From positions 1 to 9,032 of the forward strand of contig JAAFHO010000187.1 in NCBI GenBank assembly GCA_013297575.1: a stretch of DNA of 9,032 nucleotides, given 5' to 3'. Under the pieces are notes generated by a model. It was not told where the DNA came from. It saw nothing but the letters and a program-made list of their open reading frames with translations, and searched no databases. The DNA comes from Chitinophagales bacterium. Lineage in GTDB: Bacteria > Bacteroidota > Bacteroidia > Chitinophagales > Saprospiraceae. Shown in pieces: positions 1 through 6,846 of this stretch. Position numbers and translations under genes: made by a program. Position 1 is the stretch's first letter; every line of letters begins with the position of its first letter.

Positions 1-278
1 AGTTCCATCCTGATCCGCACTTTGCCCCATTGGTTGCTCCGAAATTTGCTGCGGACATACATCTCCGTAAAACGCCTATCATCAAAAAAACGATCGGCTT
101 GTAGTACATCAAACAATTGCTCGCCCAGTTCTTTGGATAAGCGCAATTCACGGATTTTGTCCAGTACCTCCTGCGAACAGCGGTCTCGATAAGCACAGAA
201 ATACTCTAATTTGGCCAAAGCCTCATCAGGAGTCAGGGGTGGGGCATCTAGCGGCCGTGATTTTCGTTGGAAAGCCAT
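1..278 (-). CDS. recX: RecX family regulatory protein, N-terminal part (cut by left edge)
   Basis: An open frame starts at the ATG at 276-278 and runs off the left edge, leaving 92 complete codons. RecX proteins bind RecA and block or reverse growth of RecA filaments, so they tune homologous recombination and the SOS response in the cytoplasm. The visible part matches the family's three-helix repeat pattern. Residues 20-31 (ALAKLEYFCAYR) resemble the typical 'AL..L..Y.A.R.R' opening, CSQEVLDKIRELRL follows at 34-47, then DRFFDDRRFTEMYVRSKFR at 62-80 and WGKVRIRMEL at 84-93. This is the usual RecX order of a short first repeat followed by the F-[DN]-[DE]-x-R-[FY] block. Members are usually about 150-160 residues, so roughly the last 40% lies outside the window. 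It starts 12 bp after the thioredoxin-like gene stop and is probably co-transcribed with it. The assignment rests on pattern recognition of the translated sequence. Confidence 0.88.
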   Translation of the reverse strand, partial: MAFQRKSRPLDAPPLTPDEALAKLEYFCAYRDRCSQEVLDKIRELRLSKELGEQLFDVLQADRFFDDRRFTEMYVRSKFRSNQWGKVRIRME

Positions 279-290
279 AGTACTAAAAAA

Positions 291-824
291 TTATTTTCCA
301 ATGCCCTTGTTACCCATACGCGTCAATTCCGCTACCGAGGCAATACCCAAATGGCGATCAATAACCACACCCTGCGGATTGAGCAACAAAACGGTGGGCA
401 ATTTTTCTACTTCATAAATTTGAGCGATGGTTTTACCCGCATCGGAGTCAAAATCAGTTCTGAAATTGATAAAATGCTCGTTATAAAAATCATATACTTG
501 TTTTTGGGTAAAAATTTCTTCTTCCATCACTTTGCAAGGCGCGCACCAAGTCGCATAAAATACCACAAAAACATTTTTCTTTAAACGTTGAGCATCTTCC
601 AAAACAGGCATCAGTCGTTCACTATCCACCCATTGAATATCCTTGTAATTGTCCTGAATGGGCAATTGTGGCCGCTCTTCTATTGGTGTTTTAGACGGTG
701 CTGGTTTTTGTGTTAATGGTGGTTTGTTAGGACGTGGTGCCGGACGCGGAGCGGGTCTGGAACTACCACATGCCATTGCGATCAACAAATAAAACAGGCC
801 CGTAATAATCAGTAGTTTTTTCAT
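291..824 (-). CDS. Thioredoxin-fold lipoprotein with proline-rich linker
   Basis: The 177-residue product starts MKKLLIITGLFYLLIAMAC, a short basic then hydrophobic signal peptide ending at Cys19. The lipobox AMAC is imperfect (Ala rather than Leu at -3, Met at -2), so lipidation is likely but not certain. Residues 20-55 form a Pro/Arg/Lys-rich linker (RPAPRPAPRP). A thioredoxin fold follows from about residue 62. It has a redox motif W93-C94-A95-P96-C97 and a probable cis-proline at Pro143 (KLPTVLLL), both of which point to a catalytically competent disulfide oxidoreductase or reductase facing the periplasm. The fold resembles the Thioredoxin_7 / DsbD C-terminal group. The substrate cannot be told from sequence. 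The gene lies 13 bp after the glycosyltransferase stop and 12 bp before recX, which suggests one transcript. The function class is well supported. A role in outer-membrane or periplasmic thiol homeostasis is inferred. Confidence 0.85.
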   Translation of the reverse strand: MKKLLIITGLFYLLIAMACGSSRPAPRPAPRPNKPPLTQKPAPSKTPIEERPQLPIQDNYKDIQWVDSERLMPVLEDAQRLKKNVFVVFYATWCAPCKVMEEEIFTQKQVYDFYNEHFINFRTDFDSDAGKTIAQIYEVEKLPTVLLLNPQGVVIDRHLGIASVAELTRMGNKGIGK

Positions 825-837
825 CGTTTTTAAGTAA

Positions 838-1584
838 TTAATTAGATTGAAGCCTTAGCAAATGTCGATATTTCCAATAGGTTTCTAATGCAGTGATGGT
901 ACAAATCGTCCAACCAGCCTTACCGTCTTTATAACCTTTTTTAAGGATGTAATTGCGCACAAATTTGAATAACGGATTGATAATCAATTGATACCAATAA
1001 CCTTTTTCGCCAGCCGATAGCATCGCTTGCGCGCCTATATACGCGTACTTCTGCGAACGCTCGCGGTGTTCTTCAACAGAATAATAACTATAATGTAGCA
1101 AATCTCCCTCCAAATGCGCAATGCGTGCCTGATCCGTCATAATAATTTTATCGTGCGGATTCAGCCCTCCCCATTGGGCTTTCGTACGATCGAATAAGCG
1201 CAATTTTTTATCGGGATACCAACCCGAATAATGGATCCACTGACCGCAATAATTGGTCAATCGGTTCATGGTGTATCCATCGGCGAGCCAGTTTTGGGTA
1301 CACTTCTGAATAGCATTTTTCAAGGAATCATCCAACGCTTCATCGGCATCCAAGGAAAGCACAATATCAAAAGAGGCGAGGGCTAAAGCGCGGTTTTTCT
1401 GCTCAATATGCCCATCAAAAGCATGTTGAAAAAAACGCACGCCAAACGCTGCACAAATCTCCGGTGTTTTGTCGGTCGAAAACGAGTCCAATACCACAAT
1501 TTCATCGGCCACGCCTTTCAGCGATTCCAAGCACCTGCGTATATTCCGCTCTTCATTGAATGTGATGATAACTGCTGAAAACAA
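838..1584 (-). CDS. Family 2 glycosyltransferase (WaaE/KdtX-like), TTG start
   Basis: The 248-residue cytosolic or membrane-associated GT-A glycosyltransferase opens with AVIITFNEERNIRRCLESL (residues 4-22), the classic GT2 start. D33-S34-F35-S36-T37-D38 forms part of the nucleotide-sugar pocket, and the metal-binding DAD lies at 79-81 within SLDADE. The blocks GWYPDKKLRLF (121-131) and NPHDKI (142-147), plus the HYSYYSVEEHRERSQKYA region (164-181), are typical of the WaaE/KdtX/LgtF subgroup. In other bacteria this subgroup adds glucose to the inner-core heptose of lipopolysaccharide. Donor and acceptor here are unknown. No transmembrane helix is obvious. The frame stays open upstream to a stop at 1654-1656 with no ATG. 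The TTG at 1582-1584 places the GT2 beta strand two to three residues from the N terminus, as expected, with a purine-rich but not canonical ribosome-binding region before it. It is the first gene of the probable three-gene unit ending with recX. Confidence 0.88.
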   Translation of the reverse strand: MFSAVIITFNEERNIRRCLESLKGVADEIVVLDSFSTDKTPEICAAFGVRFFQHAFDGHIEQKNRALALASFDIVLSLDADEALDDSLKNAIQKCTQNWLADGYTMNRLTNYCGQWIHYSGWYPDKKLRLFDRTKAQWGGLNPHDKIIMTDQARIAHLEGDLLHYSYYSVEEHRERSQKYAYIGAQAMLSAGEKGYWYQLIINPLFKFVRNYILKKGYKDGKAGWTICTITALETYWKYRHLLRLQSN

Positions 1585-1604
1585 ACTTTTTTTCTTTCTT
1601 GAGC

Positions 1605-1658
1605 AATGAGATTTAAATAAAAGTACCTCAGATTGGGCGATTTTATTTAAATCTCATT
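1605..1658. repeat. Perfect 18-bp inverted repeat between the propeller gene and the glycosyltransferase gene
   Basis: The arm AATGAGATTTAAATAAAA at 1605-1622 is exactly complemented by TTTTATTTAAATCTCATT at 1641-1658, with an 18-nt spacer. It begins 7 bp after the stop codon of the large propeller gene and its other arm ends 20 bp before the TTG start of the glycosyltransferase gene. Position suggests a transcript-end hairpin for the propeller gene. The stem is AT-rich and no T-run follows it in the minus direction, so it is not a textbook intrinsic terminator. An operator dyad or an mRNA-stabilising 3' hairpin is possible. Confidence 0.75.
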
Positions 1659-1665
1659 CCATAGT

Positions 1666-4600
1666 TTAATTAGGCCACCTTCCCGGCGTATATGGAGCCG
1701 CATGTTTGTTCAACACCGTTTCCACTACGTCAATCTCTGCTGCGACAGATTTTAACTGGTCGATCACAGGTTTTAATTGTTTTAATGCAATGTCGTAATC
1801 ATCCTTAAAGGTTTTTGTTGGTTCCGAAGTTACACTCCACAAACCTCCTTGTACCCTTCCAATACGGTCGTTGATAGATGATTTAGTCTCAAATTCGCGC
1901 CGAGCCAAAGTAGCATCGCCATTGAGTATGCGATCTATTTCGTTCATTTTCGATTTGAGTTCGGTGATTTTTTTATAAATCCCTCCAGGTGGCGTTGCAA
2001 TATCGTCTAAAGCGGTCTTAATATTGCTCAACTTGTCACTTAATTCGCCAAAAATGCCATTAGTAGCGGCTACATCGCGGCGTAGATCGGCTACTTTTTT
2101 ACAAAATGCGAGGTACGCTTGTTGGTCTTTTGCTGGCAAACTGGCATTCCCCAATGCTTTAACATTAAATGGCGTTGGTGTAGTAAGCGCCGTCATGATG
2201 CCATCTTCAAATTTACTGATCGCTACAAAATATTTACCCGGAATGGCTAAATGTCCTGTTTCTTCACTACCAAATAATTGATCGGGCGCTGGTTTGTACC
2301 TGCCTTGTACTGGCGCAGTGGTATTGTAACGCAAGTCCCAAACCAGTCGTTTCATCCCTTTGGTTGCACCTGTTTTGATATGGCGTACAACACTGCCTTT
2401 TTCATCCGTAATGGTAAAGAGGATAAAGGGTTCGGGTTGTTCGTCTTCTAAGCGCAATTCGGCCTCTGTTGGGTACGAAATAGCCTCTTTTTTTTCTGCT
2501 TTTTCTTTTTCAGCGGCTTTGCGTTTGGCCTTTAAGGTTTTGATATCGTCTTTGAGCCAATAGGTAAATACTGCGCCTACGGGTGGATTTTCGGCGGCAT
2601 AATAATTACTGCCTTGGTGGCCTTTATCGCGCAATCCTAATGGCTGATTGGGGACAAAAAGCAGGGCATCCTTAATGGGGAAAACAGTGGCTTCGGCTTC
2701 AAATTGGGCATCAGTGAGGTTGCGCAATGGGCTGTAATCGTCTAAAATGTAAAAACCACGACCAAAAGTAGCCAAAACCAAATCATTTTCGCGGCGTTGA
2801 ATTTCAATATCTCTAACCGCTACCGTTGGTAAACCAGATTTCATGGCCAACCAATTTTCGCCACCATCTCTGGTAAAAAACACGCCAAATTCGGTGCCAC
2901 AAAACAATAAATTACGGTCAACATGGTCTTCCGCAATCGAATATACACTACCACGCTCGGGTAAAGTAGCACTAATCGAATTCCATGATTTTCCGCCATC
3001 GGTTGTTTTGAGCAAATAGGGCTTAAAATCGCCATAACGGTGGTGGTTAAAGCAAACATACGCGGTGTTTTTATCAAATTGCGAAGCAATCACTTGGTGT
3101 ACATACGAGCGTTCTGGCACACCTTTAGTATTATCTATTTTTTCCCAAGTTTTGCCGCCGTCGCGGGTAACATGCACGAGACCATCATCGGTACCTACCC
3201 AAAGTATGTTTTCGTCCAAAGTACTCTCTGCGATGGAAGTCGTTTGTCCATAAATATCCGTCGAACCATTTTTGGCAATGGCATCTATGCTCCATACTTT
3301 GCCCATGATTTCCAGTTTGTTCCGATCAATACCCCTCGACAAATCGGGGCTAATGGCGCGCCAAGAACTTCCTTGGTCATCGGTGCGGAATACAATATTG
3401 GCACCGTGGTACAAACGCTTGGGCGAATGGCTCGAAATCAACAATGGCGCATCCCAGTTCCAACGTAAAGCAGGTTCATTTTCGCCGGCTTGTGCTTGAA
3501 TGTACAACCCTTCGCCGCTTTTACGATCAAAGCGATTGAGACCTCCATATTGGCTTTGTGCATAAATAATGTCTGGATTGGTCGGATCTACTTGTGATTC
3601 AAAACCATCACCTGTGCTCGTCACAAACCAATCTGAATTGGGAATACCATTGGCACTTGTGCTCCTCGATGGGCCACCCAAACTCAAATTATCCTGTGTG
3701 CCGCCATGTACATTGTAAAACGGCAGCGCATTATCGGTAGCCACTTTATAAAACTGCACAACGGGCAGGTTTTGCTTAAACTCCCATGTCTTGGCATTGT
3801 CCCATGTTTCATAGACACCACCATCGCAACCAACGCGGAGGTGGTTGGTATTGGCTGGATCGATCCAAATACAGTGGTTATCAATGTGTTTATTGATTTC
3901 TCCTAGGTTTTTTACCGTTTTTCCGCCATCATAACTTACTTTATAATAGCTATCGGTGATAAAAATGCGCTCAGGATTCTTAGGATCGCAGGTGAGTTCT
4001 TGGTAATAGTTGCCACTGGTACTGGTACCGCTCATTTTTTCAAAAGAAGCACCTCGATTGACAGAGCGGTATATGCCACCCGATCCTGCTGCGGCTTCTA
4101 CCACGGCATATACATAATCGGGGTTAGCAGGCGACACATCAATGCCAATACGACCCATTTCGCCGCTGGGCAAACCATCTACTTTGTTCCAAGTAGCACC
4201 GCCATCGGTAGTTTTGAATAACCCCGATTCTGGACCACCACCGATATAAGTGAATACTTTGCGTTGGCGTTGGTGGAAGGCCGCGTACAGTACTTTTGGG
4301 TTGCGCGGATCCATGACCAGGTTATTACAACCAGTATAAGCACTCACCGATTTTACGCAAGTCCAATTTTGGCCGCCATCTGTGGATTTATAAACGCCAC
4401 GATCGCCGCCATCGCTCCAAACTGGGCCATAAGCCGCTACATAAACGGTATTAGGATCAGTGGGATCAACAACGACATTGGCAATATGCTCGGAGTTTTT
4501 CAATCCCATATTTTTCCACGATTTGCCGCCATCGGTGGATTTATACACGCCATCGCCATAAGCGACAGAGCGTTGGTTGTTGTTTTCGCCGCTACCTACC

Positions 4601-4956
4601 CATACCGTATTGTAATTGGTGGGGTCGATGGCTACACAACCGATGGAATAAGAGCCTTGTTCATCAAAAATAGGTTCATAAGTTGTACCTGCATTTTTGG
4701 TTTTCCAAACACCACCAGCCGATGATGCGACATAGTATTCGGCAGAATTAGCAGGATTTACTGCAAAGTCGCTAATCCTACCGGAAGTCACTGCTGGACC
4801 GATATTTCGGAACGACAAAGCACCGTAGGTACTGGCCTGAGTGATTGCTTTTTTGTCTGTTTTTTTAGTGTTATCGGTATCTTTGCCTGTTTTTTGGGCA
4901 AAAACTGCGGAACAGGACACGACGAGCGTAATTAGGGTTGTAGTAATAAATCGCAT
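1666..4956 (-). CDS. Large secreted Asp-box beta-propeller protein (VPS10/sortilin-like, BNR repeats)
   Basis: The 1096-residue product has a Sec signal peptide (about residues 1-20, ending SCSAVFA before QKTG) and a Lys/Asp/Thr-rich spacer at 21-37. An extended propeller region covers about 45-745. It carries at least six good Asp-box motifs (S/T-x-D-x-G-x-x-W) at 140-147, 191-198, 249-256, 597-604, 651-658 and 695-702, and weaker ones at 298-305, 341-348, 384-391 and 525-532. These motifs mark blade turns of sialidase/sortilin-type propellers. A charged helical insert at 802-824 (KAKRKAAEKEKAEKKE) precedes an Ig-like strand-rich region (about 843-935, FlgD-like). A helical tail follows at about 940-1080, ending YTPGRWPN. 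Such proteins are often annotated as glycosyl hydrolases or VPS10-domain proteins, but I see no catalytic evidence for a hydrolase. No type IX secretion C-terminal domain is recognisable. Location is probably periplasmic or outer surface. It is likely monocistronic. The long antisense frames inside it are composition shadows. Confidence 0.92.
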   Translation of the reverse strand: MRFITTTLITLVVSCSAVFAQKTGKDTDNTKKTDKKAITQASTYGALSFRNIGPAVTSGRISDFAVNPANSAEYYVASSAGGVWKTKNAGTTYEPIFDEQGSYSIGCVAIDPTNYNTVWVGSGENNNQRSVAYGDGVYKSTDGGKSWKNMGLKNSEHIANVVVDPTDPNTVYVAAYGPVWSDGGDRGVYKSTDGGQNWTCVKSVSAYTGCNNLVMDPRNPKVLYAAFHQRQRKVFTYIGGGPESGLFKTTDGGATWNKVDGLPSGEMGRIGIDVSPANPDYVYAVVEAAAGSGGIYRSVNRGASFEKMSGTSTSGNYYQELTCDPKNPERIFITDSYYKVSYDGGKTVKNLGEINKHIDNHCIWIDPANTNHLRVGCDGGVYETWDNAKTWEFKQNLPVVQFYKVATDNALPFYNVHGGTQDNLSLGGPSRSTSANGIPNSDWFVTSTGDGFESQVDPTNPDIIYAQSQYGGLNRFDRKSGEGLYIQAQAGENEPALRWNWDAPLLISSHSPKRLYHGANIVFRTDDQGSSWRAISPDLSRGIDRNKLEIMGKVWSIDAIAKNGSTDIYGQTTSIAESTLDENILWVGTDDGLVHVTRDGGKTWEKIDNTKGVPERSYVHQVIASQFDKNTAYVCFNHHRYGDFKPYLLKTTDGGKSWNSISATLPERGSVYSIAEDHVDRNLLFCGTEFGVFFTRDGGENWLAMKSGLPTVAVRDIEIQRRENDLVLATFGRGFYILDDYSPLRNLTDAQFEAEATVFPIKDALLFVPNQPLGLRDKGHQGSNYYAAENPPVGAVFTYWLKDDIKTLKAKRKAAEKEKAEKKEAISYPTEAELRLEDEQPEPFILFTITDEKGSVVRHIKTGATKGMKRLVWDLRYNTTAPVQGRYKPAPDQLFGSEETGHLAIPGKYFVAISKFEDGIMTALTTPTPFNVKALGNASLPAKDQQAYLAFCKKVADLRRDVAATNGIFGELSDKLSNIKTALDDIATPPGGIYKKITELKSKMNEIDRILNGDATLARREFETKSSINDRIGRVQGGLWSVTSEPTKTFKDDYDIALKQLKPVIDQLKSVAAEIDVVETVLNKHAAPYTPGRWPN

Positions 4957-5025
4957 GGTATAAATTTTAAGGTGCGAAAGTCCGAAAAATCCTTGGTTTT
5001 ATTTGATTTTTGGATAAAAAAACGG

Positions 5026-5062
5026 TTTGAAAAGGATAAACGGCACGGATAGCCTAATTTTG
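5026..5062 (+). promoter_or_regulatory. Candidate Bacteroidota-type promoter for the hydrolase gene
   Basis: TAATTTTG at 5055-5062 matches the Bacteroidota -7 consensus TAnnTTTG exactly. A TTTG at 5026-5029 could serve as the -33 element. The 25-bp gap between them is longer than the usual value of about 19-21, so the upstream element is uncertain. Transcription would begin near 5069, giving a short A/T-rich leader before the ATG at 5091. No equally good match was seen on the opposite strand for the divergent propeller gene. Confidence 0.45.
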
Positions 5063-5090
5063 TGCCTCGTTTTTACTATAAAAATTTAAC

Positions 5091-6062
5091 ATGCCTTATT
5101 CCCCCATTGCACCCACCTTCAAACAGCCCTTTTTGCACATTGGTGGTCAAGCACAAACCATCATTCCCGGTGCTTTTCGCAAAATACCCGGTATCCAATT
5201 CACCCGCGAGCGCATCCTCACGCCCGACGATGATTTTTTAGACCTGGATTGGTTGCGCACCGGTTCCAAAAAATTGGTCATCATCACCCATGGCCTCGAA
5301 GGCAGTTCCAATAGTCAATATGTTCGTGGTACTGCCCGTATTTTTAACGAAAACGGTTGGGATGTACTCGCCTGGAATTGTCGCTCCTGCTCTGGCGAAA
5401 TGAATAAACAATTCAGACTTTACCACCACGGCGAAATAAAAGATATTGGGCAAGTGATAGATCACGCCATTCATTCAGGGAAATATACCACCGTAGCACT
5501 GACGGGCTTTAGTATGGGTGCTAATATCACAATGAAATACCTAGGCGTAAATGGCAAAAATATACCCACGGAAGTAAAGGCCGCCGCCGTATTTTCAGCA
5601 CCCTGCGATCTGGAATACGGTTCAAATGCCCTTGATATGCGCTCCAATTGGATATATCGGTCTCGATTTATGCGCAAATTGGAACGAAAAATACATATAA
5701 AAAACGAACTTTTCCCCGGTCGCCTCGATGTGTCCAAACTAAAGGATATACGCCGCTGGCGCGATTTTGATGAGTGGTTCAGCGCGCCTATGTGTGGCTA
5801 CCAAGATGCCGCTGATTTTTACCGCAACTCATCGCCAAAGTATTTTATTGAAGGCATTACAATTCCAACGTTATTGGCAAGTGCCATCAATGATCCGATC
5901 TTGACACCCGAATGTTTTCCGATAGATATTGCAAAGTCGCATGCTTATTTTCACTTGGAATTGCCCGAAAATGGCGGCCATTGCGGGTTTATGGTAAAGG
6001 GGCGTGTGCATAGCTGGGCAGAAATGCGGGCATTGGCTTGGTGTAGTGGGATTAATATTTGA
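5091..6062 (+). CDS. yheT: YheT-family alpha/beta hydrolase
   Basis: The 323-residue cytosolic protein is of the YheT/ABHD1-3 group (COG0429 type). It has the family N-terminal stretch QPFLHIGGQAQTIIPGAFRK (12-31), the oxyanion-side motif HGLEGSSNSQYVRG (67-80) and the block WNCRSCSGEMN (95-105). The nucleophile elbow is G139-F140-S141-M142-G143, with a probable acid at Asp268 (AINDPIL) and a catalytic His297 (GGHCGF), so the triad looks intact. Length fits the family (about 310-340). Members are esterases or lipases of poorly known physiological substrate, and no signal peptide is present. The gene is divergent from the propeller gene and convergent with the barrel gene. Its final codons W309-I323 plus stop (6015-6062) are repeated at 8317-8364, raising the possibility that the present 3' end was rebuilt by insertion or duplication. 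The ATG is preceded by an A-rich leader with no clear Shine-Dalgarno. Confidence 0.9.
   Translation: MPYSPIAPTFKQPFLHIGGQAQTIIPGAFRKIPGIQFTRERILTPDDDFLDLDWLRTGSKKLVIITHGLEGSSNSQYVRGTARIFNENGWDVLAWNCRSCSGEMNKQFRLYHHGEIKDIGQVIDHAIHSGKYTTVALTGFSMGANITMKYLGVNGKNIPTEVKAAAVFSAPCDLEYGSNALDMRSNWIYRSRFMRKLERKIHIKNELFPGRLDVSKLKDIRRWRDFDEWFSAPMCGYQDAADFYRNSSPKYFIEGITIPTLLASAINDPILTPECFPIDIAKSHAYFHLELPENGGHCGFMVKGRVHSWAEMRALAWCSGINI
6015..6062 (+). repeat. 48-bp direct repeat, copy 1 (3' end of the hydrolase gene)
   Basis: These 48 bp encode WAEMRALAWCSGINI plus the stop codon. They match 8317-8364 at 44 of 48 positions in the same orientation. Similarity stops sharply on both sides. It is listed separately because it may be one edge of an inserted segment covering the two genes between the copies. 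Confidence 0.85.
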
Positions 6063-6083
6063 TGACCTAAGATGCCCCAAAAC

Positions 6084-6122
6084 AGATTAGCCCCGCATCC
6101 ATCAAGGATACAAGGCTAATCT
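6084..6122. terminator. Hairpin between convergent genes, possible bidirectional terminator
   Basis: AGATTAGCC at 6084-6092 is perfectly complementary to GGCTAATCT at 6114-6122. A second inner stem, ATCC (6097-6100) with GGAT (6106-6109), lies inside the loop. It sits between the hydrolase stop (6062) and the stop of the convergent barrel gene (6176). On the minus strand the stem is followed by TGTTTTG, a weak T-run. On the plus strand there is none. Position supports a terminator, and the lack of a strong T tract lowers certainty. Confidence 0.5.
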
Positions 6123-6175
6123 TACTGACTTACGCTCTTTGTGTATCGACCCAAGTACCACCAGCGCAGAGGGTC

Positions 6176-6790
6176 TTAAAAGCGGTATCCTAATTGTATG
6201 CCTAAAGTATTAAACGGAAGTACTTTAGAGGCGCGGATTTGGTCTTTTAATAGCCAATCCGTGCCATAAATACCATATAATCCCAATACAATATGTTTTT
6301 CAATTACCCAATTTACCCCGCTGGAGAGACCCAATTGTGGCCTGCCCGGCGAAAAATGAGTTACAACTCCTCTTTTCCTATCTTGTGCTTCATAAAATTT
6401 GTGGTTGTAGTTTAAACAAGGTCCCAATCTTATTTCTAAAGATTTATTAAAGTGATATGCGCCTTGCAATAAAAGGCGAATATGCCTAAATCTTACATAA
6501 TCGTATGCTGCAATTCCTATTTCATGGAAATCTACTTTATTTTGCGCACTAAGATGCCCTTCCACGTGAAGTCCGAAACGATACCCCAAGTATTTTTCCA
6601 TGCCCACTCCTGCTATATAAACTGGTAAACGCGTGTATTTTGAGTTAGATATAACGTACCAGTTTACTTCTTCTTCGTAAAAACCAAAACTAGAAACTTC
6701 ACTACCCAATAATACAGTCAAACGGGTCTGTGCATAAGCGAGAAAACCGAAGTTTGATATAAAATAAATTAATAGAATTTGCTTAGTCAT
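6176..6790 (-). CDS. Small outer-membrane beta-barrel protein, function unknown
   Basis: The 204-residue protein has a clear signal peptide (MTKQILLIYFISNFGFLAYA, residues 1-20, cleavage before Gln21). The remainder is made of alternating hydrophobic and polar stretches with many aromatic residues, for example RLTVLLGSEVSSFGFY (23-38) and KSLEIRLGPCLNYNHKFY (116-133). It ends GIQLGYRF, and a terminal aromatic Phe is typical of outer-membrane barrels recognised by the Bam machinery. Size suggests 8 strands, in the range of OmpW/OmpX-like or porin-family barrel proteins. This is a fold-level call and no specific function can be given. The ATG at 6788-6790 is in a good position for the signal peptide. 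It lies 56 bp downstream of the polyproline lipoprotein gene in the same direction, so the two may share a transcript. Both fall between the two 48-bp repeats. Confidence 0.75.
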   Translation of the reverse strand: MTKQILLIYFISNFGFLAYAQTRLTVLLGSEVSSFGFYEEEVNWYVISNSKYTRLPVYIAGVGMEKYLGYRFGLHVEGHLSAQNKVDFHEIGIAAYDYVRFRHIRLLLQGAYHFNKSLEIRLGPCLNYNHKFYEAQDRKRGVVTHFSPGRPQLGLSSGVNWVIEKHIVLGLYGIYGTDWLLKDQIRASKVLPFNTLGIQLGYRF

Positions 6791-6808
6791 TTTTAATATT
6801 AAGATGAT

Positions 6809-6834
6809 TTTAGTAATTTTAAACCAATACTAAA
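6809..6834. repeat. Short inverted repeat between the lipoprotein and barrel genes
   Basis: TTTAGTA (6809-6815) and TACTAAA (6828-6834) form a 7-bp dyad with a 12-nt spacer in the 56-bp gap between the two genes. It could be a weak hairpin at the end of the lipoprotein message or an operator, but it is short and AT-rich and may be chance. Confidence 0.3.
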
Positions 6835-6846
6835 TAAAGTTTTTAT

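Noticed and set aside
211..584. Plus-strand frames over the recX and thioredoxin genes
   Set aside because: Both lie opposite well-supported minus-strand genes and show no family resemblance.
3040..3468. Long plus-strand frame of 142 codons opposite the propeller gene
   Set aside because: It is antisense to a clear, well-supported coding region and its composition mirrors the complement of Asp-box codons. No start context or family features were seen.
4264..4725. Plus-strand frame of 153 codons opposite the propeller gene
   Set aside because: Shadow of the repeated Asp-box coding sequence on the other strand. It is Ile/Ala/Gly-rich with no recognisable domain.
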